Below, piece after piece: positions 63,781 to 64,000 of a stretch of 64,000 bases of DNA. A program made the position numbers and the translations under genes. This DNA comes from Glandiceps talaboti (lineage: Eukaryota; Hemichordata; Enteropneusta; Spengelidae): contig NC_135568.1 in assembly GCF_964340395.1 (NCBI RefSeq), positions 18,894,748 to 18,958,747 of the forward strand, read 5' to 3'. The notes under the pieces were generated by a model that worked only from the letters and a program-made list of their open reading frames with translations, made no database searches and had not been told where the DNA came from. Numbering within the stretch: the stretch's first letter is position 1; every line of letters starts with the position of its first letter.

Positions 63781-64000
63781 ATAATGGTATATAGTACTCC
63801 AATATAGTGGAGTAGTTCATATTCCCAATTTATTGATTATATCTAAGCCTGTATTATTCCGTTTAATCTCTAAGTTCCTCACGGAATATACCGTAAGCGC
63901 CGTAAACAGTTTACTCTAATATATAATTTGAGATAAATCCAGCTCTGTATTTTGTTAACCATTTCTGTGTAATAATATGGATATGATTTAGTGAGTGCTA

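Overview
This is a eukaryotic, animal-type window: AT-rich, intron-bearing and dominated by minisatellites, microsatellites and transposon remains. The best-supported gene is a SPATS2/SPATS2L-like gene (DUF1387 family) on the + strand. Ten coding exons can be joined from 8748 to 36917 with GT-AG junctions and matching phases. They give about 713 residues; only the first coding exon (start codon) is missing. The species cannot be fixed from the sequence. The gene family is animal, and the hairpin-headed elements with internal ~150-bp repeats recall Helentron/HINE and bivalve 'pearl' elements, so a marine invertebrate is my inference.

Layout. 1-7998: a 36-bp satellite with higher-order structure, running off the left edge. 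8748-36917: the SPATS2-like gene. Its introns hold three hairpin-headed element families, a pogo-type transposon with a CENP-B-like HTH ORF, a palindrome-rich TIR element, two foldback elements, a minus-strand LINE 3' end, and minisatellites of 43, 21, 29, 36, 33 and 37 bp. 36918-42967: 3' flank and more elements, including a dispersed repeat cut by a hairpin-headed element whose empty site survives in a second copy near 59.4 kb. 42968-47548: a 42-bp satellite of about 109 units. 48-50.4 kb: two LINE reverse-transcriptase C-terminal remnants. 51-58.9 kb: a few exon-like segments of an unrecognised gene or genes, one with a membrane helix, separated by a 24-bp array whose minus strand carries a consensus splice donor in nearly every unit. 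59-64 kb: dispersed repeat, small minisatellites and two further LINE C-terminal remnants.

No rRNA, tRNA, CRISPR array or prokaryotic gene was recognised. Most long open frames are artefacts of tandem repeats whose period is a multiple of three. The strongest leads are the nested hairpin-headed elements with readable insertion junctions, the splice-site-bearing minisatellites, and the 42-bp satellite with one nuclear-receptor-like half-site per unit.
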